From Pseudomonas lundensis (GTDB lineage Bacteria; Pseudomonadota; Gammaproteobacteria; Pseudomonadales; Pseudomonadaceae): DNA of 64,000 nucleotides. Each line of letters starts with the position of its first letter. Position 1 is the first letter of the stretch. Below, one piece after another: positions 59,655 through 64,000 of the stretch. A program made the translations under genes and the position numbers. The DNA is taken from assembly GCF_002269125.1 (NCBI RefSeq), contig NZ_NQKI01000024.1, forward strand, positions 16,119 through 80,118. Reading direction: 5' to 3'. The notes under the pieces were generated by a model, which saw only the letters and a program-made list of their open reading frames with translations, was not told the origin of the DNA and did no database searches.

Positions 59655-61412
59655 TCACCCCTGCACATTGAACTGCAACGCTGCCAACCGCGCATACAGC
59701 GGGTTAGTGGCAATCAGATGCGCGTGGGTGCCGATTGCTATCAACTTGCCCTGATCCATCACCGCAATGCGGTCGGCATTTTGGACGGTGGCCAGCCGAT
59801 GGGCGATCACCAGCGTGGTTCGGCCTGACATCAGGCTGGGCAAGGCTTGCTGTATCAAGTGTTCGCTCTGGGCATCCAGCGCGCTGGTGGCCTCATCCAG
59901 CAACAGGATCGGCGCATCCACCAACAGCGCACGGGCAATCGCCAACCGCTGACGCTGGCCGCCGGACAACCCCAGTCCGCCTTCCCCCAAATGGGTGCTG
60001 TAACCGTCGGGCATTTGCAAAATGAAGTCATGGGCATGGGCAATGCGTGCCGCCGCTTCAACCTGTTCCAGCGTGGCACCGGGATTGCCGTAGCGGATGT
60101 TGTCTTCCACCGAGCCAAAGAACAGCGCCGGGCTTTGCGACACCAACGCGAAGCAGCGGCGCACGTCCTGCGGGTCCAGTTGCGTGATGGGCAGCCCGTC
60201 CAGCAGGATCTGACCGTGCTGCGGGTCGTAAAAGCGCAACAGCAAATCGAACAACGTCGACTTGCCCGCCCCCGACGGCCCGACCAGCGCCAGCGTCTCG
60301 CCTGCATTGACGGTCAGTGTGAGGTCTTCAAGGGCAAAGCGTTCCGGGCGCGAGGGATAGGCAAACGACACGCCCTGCAGGTGCAAATTGCCCGCCACCC
60401 GATCGGGCAATGTCAGCAACCCGCCGACCGGCGCCGAGATCAGGCTTTTGGATTGCAACAACTCGGCAATTCGCTCTGCGGCCCCGGCCGCTCGCTGCAA
60501 CTCACCGATGACCTCACTCAACGTGCCAAACGCGCTGCCCACTATCAGGCTGTAAAACACGAAGGCCGCCAGTTCGCCGCCGGTGATGCGCCCGGCAATC
60601 ACGTCCATGCCGCCCACCCACAACATTACCCCGACTGCGCCCAGCACCAGCAGGATCACCAAGGTAATCAGCCAGGCACGCTGTACGATACGCTTGCGCG
60701 CGGTGGCGAAAGCCTGTTCGACCGTGTGTGCAAAGCGCTGCCGGTCCTGCTGTTGATGGTTGTAAGCCTGGACGGTTTTGATTTGCCCCAGCGCTTCGGA
60801 CACATAGCTGCCGACATCGGCAATCCGGTCCTGGCTTTGACGCGACAGGCTGCGCACCCGGCGTCCGAAAATCAGAATCGGCGCCAGCACCAGCGGTAAA
60901 GCCACGACCACGATGCTGGTGAGCTTGGGGTTGGTGATGAACAACAACACGATGCCCCCGATCACCATCAGGCTGTTGCGCAAGAACAATGACAGCGAAG
61001 AGCCAATCACCGATTGCAGCAACGTGGTGTCCGCCGTGAGCCGCGACTGGATTTCCGAACTGCGGTTGTTTTCATAAAAACCGGGGTGCAGGTCAATCAG
61101 GTGGTTGAACACCTGACGCCGGATGTCGGCCACCACCCGTTCACCGATCCACGACACCAGATAAAAGCGCACAAACGTGCCCACGGACAGCGCCAGCACC
61201 AAGAGCAGGAACACGCCGATGGATTGATTGAGCAAGTGCGGGGACTGAGTCATAAAACCTTTGTCCACCAGCAGACGAATGCCCTGACCCATCGACAGCG
61301 TGATGCCGGCCGTCACAATCAATGCCAGCAAGGCGCCGACGGTGTGCCAGCGATAAGGCGCTACAAAATGAGTCGCCAGACGAAGCGCACGGCGATGACG
61401 AGAAGAAAGCAT
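59655..61412 (-). CDS. ABC exporter, MsbA/LmrA-type half transporter
   Basis: A 585-residue protein with a six-helix membrane domain (residues 20-310) fused to an ATPase. Walker A GPSGAGKST is near residue 374, the signature LSGGQRQR near 480, Walker B ILLLDEATSALD near 500 and an IAHRLATVQ switch. It would act as a homodimer that exports lipids or hydrophobic compounds. The substrate is unknown. It is monocistronic. Confidence 0.92.
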   Translation of the reverse strand: MLSSRHRRALRLATHFVAPYRWHTVGALLALIVTAGITLSMGQGIRLLVDKGFMTQSPHLLNQSIGVFLLLVLALSVGTFVRFYLVSWIGERVVADIRRQVFNHLIDLHPGFYENNRSSEIQSRLTADTTLLQSVIGSSLSLFLRNSLMVIGGIVLLFITNPKLTSIVVVALPLVLAPILIFGRRVRSLSRQSQDRIADVGSYVSEALGQIKTVQAYNHQQQDRQRFAHTVEQAFATARKRIVQRAWLITLVILLVLGAVGVMLWVGGMDVIAGRITGGELAAFVFYSLIVGSAFGTLSEVIGELQRAAGAAERIAELLQSKSLISAPVGGLLTLPDRVAGNLHLQGVSFAYPSRPERFALEDLTLTVNAGETLALVGPSGAGKSTLFDLLLRFYDPQHGQILLDGLPITQLDPQDVRRCFALVSQSPALFFGSVEDNIRYGNPGATLEQVEAAARIAHAHDFILQMPDGYSTHLGEGGLGLSGGQRQRLAIARALLVDAPILLLDEATSALDAQSEHLIQQALPSLMSGRTTLVIAHRLATVQNADRIAVMDQGKLIAIGTHAHLIATNPLYARLAALQFNVQG

Positions 61413-61667
61413 TCAGAACACCCGAATAAACCAGTAATGCCCCATCTGGGCAGTCCACAGCCTACAACGAAAAAACAGGCTTTGATGTAAACCTTTCTCA
61501 CTCGTTTTGAATATGACCTGCTCACCTGAACCCTAGGTCGGATTGTTCTAAGGTGAGACTGGAAGTTTCAGGATATTTCTGTTTGAGTAAATGGCCGCCA
61601 AGGGTTGTCACAGCTTGGTCACTAAATGGAACTACATTAGCGCTACACCCTGATGAGGAGACAGGCC

Positions 61668-61844
61668 ATGGATTTGCAACACAATGCTCAATCAGTACCG
61701 GTGATTCGTACTCAGCCCAACCAGTCACTGGGGTGCGCAATCATTGATGCGCAGGGCAAAGAAGTCGACATCACCGAAGCAATGATTCAACAGGCATGCG
61801 AAGAGCTGGATAAACGCCTGGTTACACCCGAGCACAAAAACTGA
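61668..61844 (+). CDS. Small PA1571-like protein
   Basis: A 58-residue acidic protein of a family seen in Pseudomonas next to metabolic genes (SLGCAIIDAQGKEVDITEAM, then QQACEELDKRL). The ATG at 61668 is chosen because GAGGAG lies eight bases upstream. The function is unknown. It is followed by a terminator. Confidence 0.75.
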   Translation: MDLQHNAQSVPVIRTQPNQSLGCAIIDAQGKEVDITEAMIQQACEELDKRLVTPEHKN

Positions 61845-61860
61845 TAGACCCCGTCTTTTG

Positions 61861-61888
61861 AAAACCGGCCTCTGTGGCCGGTTTTTTT
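61861..61888. terminator. Bidirectional terminator between the PA1571-like gene and pdxB
   Basis: AAAACCGGCC and GGCCGGTT form the stem, with seven T after it. It serves both convergent genes. Confidence 0.92.
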
Positions 61889-61896
61889 ATGGCCGG

Positions 61897-63039
61897 TTAA
61901 ACCACCACACAGCCCAGGGCGGCGGCCATTGTAGTCAACGCGGGATTATGCCCTTCGATGTGCACGGTGAGCCCTTCGATTTCACGGCGCACCGGGTAAA
62001 GCTTGCGCAAGGCATCAAACGCCAGCTTTTGCTGGTCACCCGAGCCCGTCAGAGTACGTCGAAAATCGGCGTCGTCCCGGCGCGGATCGTAGACGCCACG
62101 GCACAGCATGGCCAACGCCCACGCCTGATCACTGTTGGCACTCAGTTCAACCCTGGCCAACCACGGCGCGGGCAACAAATCGGCCAACTGCACCTGTGGC
62201 GCCTGGCCGAGGAAATCGCACAGTGCCTCATAGATTTGCGCCGTGCCGCGCTGTTTGCCATCCAGGCTGTATCCGGCGATGTGCGGCGTGGCCAGTACGC
62301 ACAAGTCCGCCAATTCAACGTCGACCTGCGGCTCACCTTCCCACACGTCCAATACAGCCTGCAGGTCTTCACGGGCGTTCAGCACCTTGCGCAGCGCGGC
62401 ATTGTCCACCACCGGGCCACGGCTGGCGTTGATCAGCCAGGTGCCGGGCTTGAGCCGGTTCAACCGGGCCTCATCCAATAAATGCCAGGTCGCGAATTCG
62501 CCGTTTTTGCTTAACGGCGTGTGCAGGCTGATGACGTCACACTGTTCGATGATCTGCTCCAGGCTGACGTAACCTGCGCCTTCAGCCGCCTGACGCAGGG
62601 GGTCACACACCCGCACGTTCCAGCCCAGATCACGCAACACGCGAACCAGACGACCGCCCACCTCACCCGCACCGATCACACCATACGTGCGCTGAGCAAG
62701 GTCGGCTCCTTCGATGTCTGCGAGTGTCAATAGGCTGCCGAGGACGTAGTCCACCACGCCGCGGGCGTTGCAACCGGGGGCGCTGGACCACTGAATGCCA
62801 GCCTGCTCGAAGTAGTCCAGGGCCAAGTGATCGGTGCCGATGGTGCAGGTACCGACAAATCGAACGGCGCTGCCTTCCAGCAGCTCACGGTCGACCCGGG
62901 TGACGGAGCGGACCAGCAGCACATCGGCGTCATGCACGTCGGCGCGGGTAATCTGGCGCCCGGGCAAGCGGCGTATTTCACCGAATGAGGCAAAAAACGC
63001 TTCGATCAGCGGAATATTTTCATCAGCAACAATCAACAT
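61897..63039 (-). CDS. pdxB: Erythronate-4-phosphate dehydrogenase
   Basis: A 380-residue NAD-dependent D-2-hydroxyacid dehydrogenase of the pyridoxal phosphate pathway. The Rossmann motif GVIGAGEVGGRL, INASRGPVVDNAAL and catalytic His in LATPHIAGYSLDGK are seen, followed by the C-terminal dimerisation domain special to PdxB. The start at 63039 has AAAGGAG upstream. The longer frame is rejected. Confidence 0.95.
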   Translation of the reverse strand: MLIVADENIPLIEAFFASFGEIRRLPGRQITRADVHDADVLLVRSVTRVDRELLEGSAVRFVGTCTIGTDHLALDYFEQAGIQWSSAPGCNARGVVDYVLGSLLTLADIEGADLAQRTYGVIGAGEVGGRLVRVLRDLGWNVRVCDPLRQAAEGAGYVSLEQIIEQCDVISLHTPLSKNGEFATWHLLDEARLNRLKPGTWLINASRGPVVDNAALRKVLNAREDLQAVLDVWEGEPQVDVELADLCVLATPHIAGYSLDGKQRGTAQIYEALCDFLGQAPQVQLADLLPAPWLARVELSANSDQAWALAMLCRGVYDPRRDDADFRRTLTGSGDQQKLAFDALRKLYPVRREIEGLTVHIEGHNPALTTMAAALGCVVV

Positions 63040-63142
63040 GGCAGGCTCCTTTGGCGGAGCAGCAGTGTAGGCGTTGTTGTACACAATGGGCCAGCAAGGC
63101 GTGACGTCCGATGCTCAGTGAATAGCCCCGGGTTCTTTACAC

Positions 63143-63400
63143 TCAGACGTCTTTAAAACCCGGCAGACCATTGGCTGCACGCCACGTTTTGACGGTTTGC
63201 GTAATGCCTTCGGCAGAGTTATCAGCACCTTCTTCGGGGTAATAAATCAAGTCAGAGCCACCAGCCTCCAAGGCAATAATATTCAGGTGAGCAATCAACT
63301 CGTTCTGAAACGCCTCATCGCCGTCACAATTTTTAATGCGCTGAATCATCTGCCTGAACTCAGGCTCGGTGTAATCAGAAAGCTTTTTTTTCAGCTCCAT
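63143..63400 (-). CDS. Colicin/pyocin DNase immunity protein (Im2/Im9 type)
   Basis: An 85-residue protein very close to the colicin E immunity family: start MELKKKLSDYTEPEF, conserved helix III SDLIYYPEEGADNS with the Tyr-Tyr pair that binds the nuclease, and end TVKTWRAANGLPGFKDV. It follows the toxin remnant by five bases, the usual arrangement. It appears intact, so the strain may still be protected against the matching nuclease. Confidence 0.95.
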   Translation of the reverse strand: MELKKKLSDYTEPEFRQMIQRIKNCDGDEAFQNELIAHLNIIALEAGGSDLIYYPEEGADNSAEGITQTVKTWRAANGLPGFKDV

Positions 63401-63405
63401 TAGCG

Positions 63406-63938
63406 TTAGCGCCTATGAATATCAACGTGATTCCTGGGTGTGTTTACACGGAGGTTGTCCAAGCCGTAAACAGCACCGCCATCTGCAACTGTATCTATGT
63501 GATGAAGTTCAAAAGATATCCGTTTTCCGAGCTGATCTTTCACACGGGTCGTGGGCGATAATCCCTTGGAAAGTCTTTTGATATTGTTAACAACGCCTGT
63601 TCCTGTCGCCGTGCCAGCTCCTGCGGTGCAAAGACCTCCACATGAAGCACCAGCAGAGGCCATGGCCGTTGCGCCGAGCAAGAGGCTGCCGGGTTCAGAG
63701 GGTAAGGCACTGCCGCTGATTTTTTTAGTTTGATGTTGCCGTTGGCGTCCGTTTCACGACCGCCGAGCAACGCGAATTCGCCATACTCTTTAACCGTACC
63801 GGTGGGAATCGCGCCGGAAGAACTAACGTAATTAAACGTACCATCAGGCAGTTTGCAGGGCTTTGTAAAAGTACAGCCAACGACTGACTGCTCTTGCTGT
63901 TTGGGATGCTTGAACAAGCGGTCTGATCTTGCCCAGCA
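63406..63938 (-). pseudogene. HNH-nuclease bacteriocin/T6SS-effector remnant with frame break
   Basis: The C-terminal part (63406-63681) ends with an intact-looking HNH domain (FELHHIDTVADGG, VNTPRNHVDIHRR). The upstream part (to about 63938) has the pyocin-type region VVGCTFTKPCKLPDGTFNYV and GEFALLGGRETDANGN. The two join in frame only if one base is added to a run of seven A on the minus strand (63720-63726), giving the usual KKISGSALPSEPGSLLLG. The N-terminus is missing and the middle is short for such toxins. Confidence 0.75.
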
Positions 63939-64000
63939 CGAGTGGACACCCCGTTAAGCGATAAACTGCAACGAGGTGAACCATGGCAAGAACCGCTACC
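63939..64000 (+). other. Possible insertion-sequence end with start of a plus-strand gene
   Basis: The toxin similarity stops near 63938. Beyond it, AGTGGACACCCCG resembles the ends of IS3-group elements, and an ATG at 63983 with GAGGTGA upstream opens a frame (MARTAT) that leaves the window. A transposase gene is a reasonable guess but cannot be confirmed from six codons. Confidence 0.35.

Noticed and set aside
63540..63917. 125-codon frame as an intact gene
   Set aside because: Its first two thirds match the pyocin-type region, but after the run of seven A the frame turns into an unrelated tail, while the conserved continuation is in the next frame.

Overview
The window comes from a fluorescent Pseudomonas chromosome, of the P. 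fluorescens type. It carries the pyoverdine genes mbtH, pvdH, pvdL, pvdG and pvdS with their PvdS-type promoters, a Pseudomonas-style thrS-infC-rpmI-rplT-pheS-pheT-ihfA block, a ribose operon, and proteins whose best matches are all in that genus.

Bases 1 to about 15,175 are the right-hand part of a lambda-like prophage whose integrase lies beside a tRNA-Pro(GGG) gene. The left end of the prophage is outside the window. Its plan follows lambda closely. A central repressor gene (cI, 6217-6858) is flanked by two clusters of 17-bp operators: an OR-like cluster at 6134-6197 and an OL/PL-like cluster at 7268-7330. Leftward transcription runs cro-like, cII-like, O-like (DnaT domain, with an internal iteron array), P-like, rusA, an unknown gene and a small HTH gene. 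It then meets a terminator and continues into a lysis cassette (dual-start holin, SAR endolysin, Rz with nested Rz1), two small genes and the portal gene, which runs off the edge. Rightward transcription runs through small early genes with hairpin leaders, a RecT/YqaJ recombination pair, a DEDDh exonuclease, an excisionase-like gene and the integrase. A secreted Rap1a/Tai-type immunity-like gene lies directly downstream of cI, so it should be expressed in the lysogen.

Bases 15,176-23,860 hold the tRNA and the translation/nucleoid block on the minus strand (thrS, infC starting at ATT, rpmI, rplT, pheS, pheT, ihfA, a merR-type gene), then a small secreted protein and a cold-shock gene with a structured leader. 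Bases 23,880-32,650 hold an I78-type lipoprotein, two unknown small genes, the rbsBACRKD ribose operon and a periplasmic glutaminase-asparaginase with a sigma-54-type promoter.

Bases 32,660-57,630 are the conserved pyoverdine locus, split by cycA, a two-component system and a dsbD-tlpA-dsbG thiol-redox operon. PvdS is made from a Fur-box promoter. Five sites of the form TAAAT-like, 16 bp, CGT precede mbtH, pvdH, pvdL, the pvdG unit and a GNAT acyltransferase of PvdYII type. PvdH supplies diaminobutyrate for the third module of PvdL, MbtH assists adenylation, and PvdG edits misloaded carriers. A 31-codon ORF with a strong ribosome binding site is coupled to the pvdG start.

The right end holds a transporter-type binding protein, an exonuclease, ppnP, an ABC exporter, a PA1571-like protein and pdxB. 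It closes with an HNH-nuclease bacteriocin remnant that has a one-base frame break and an intact Im-type immunity gene. The remnant is cut at its 5' side by what may be an insertion sequence that begins just before the window edge.
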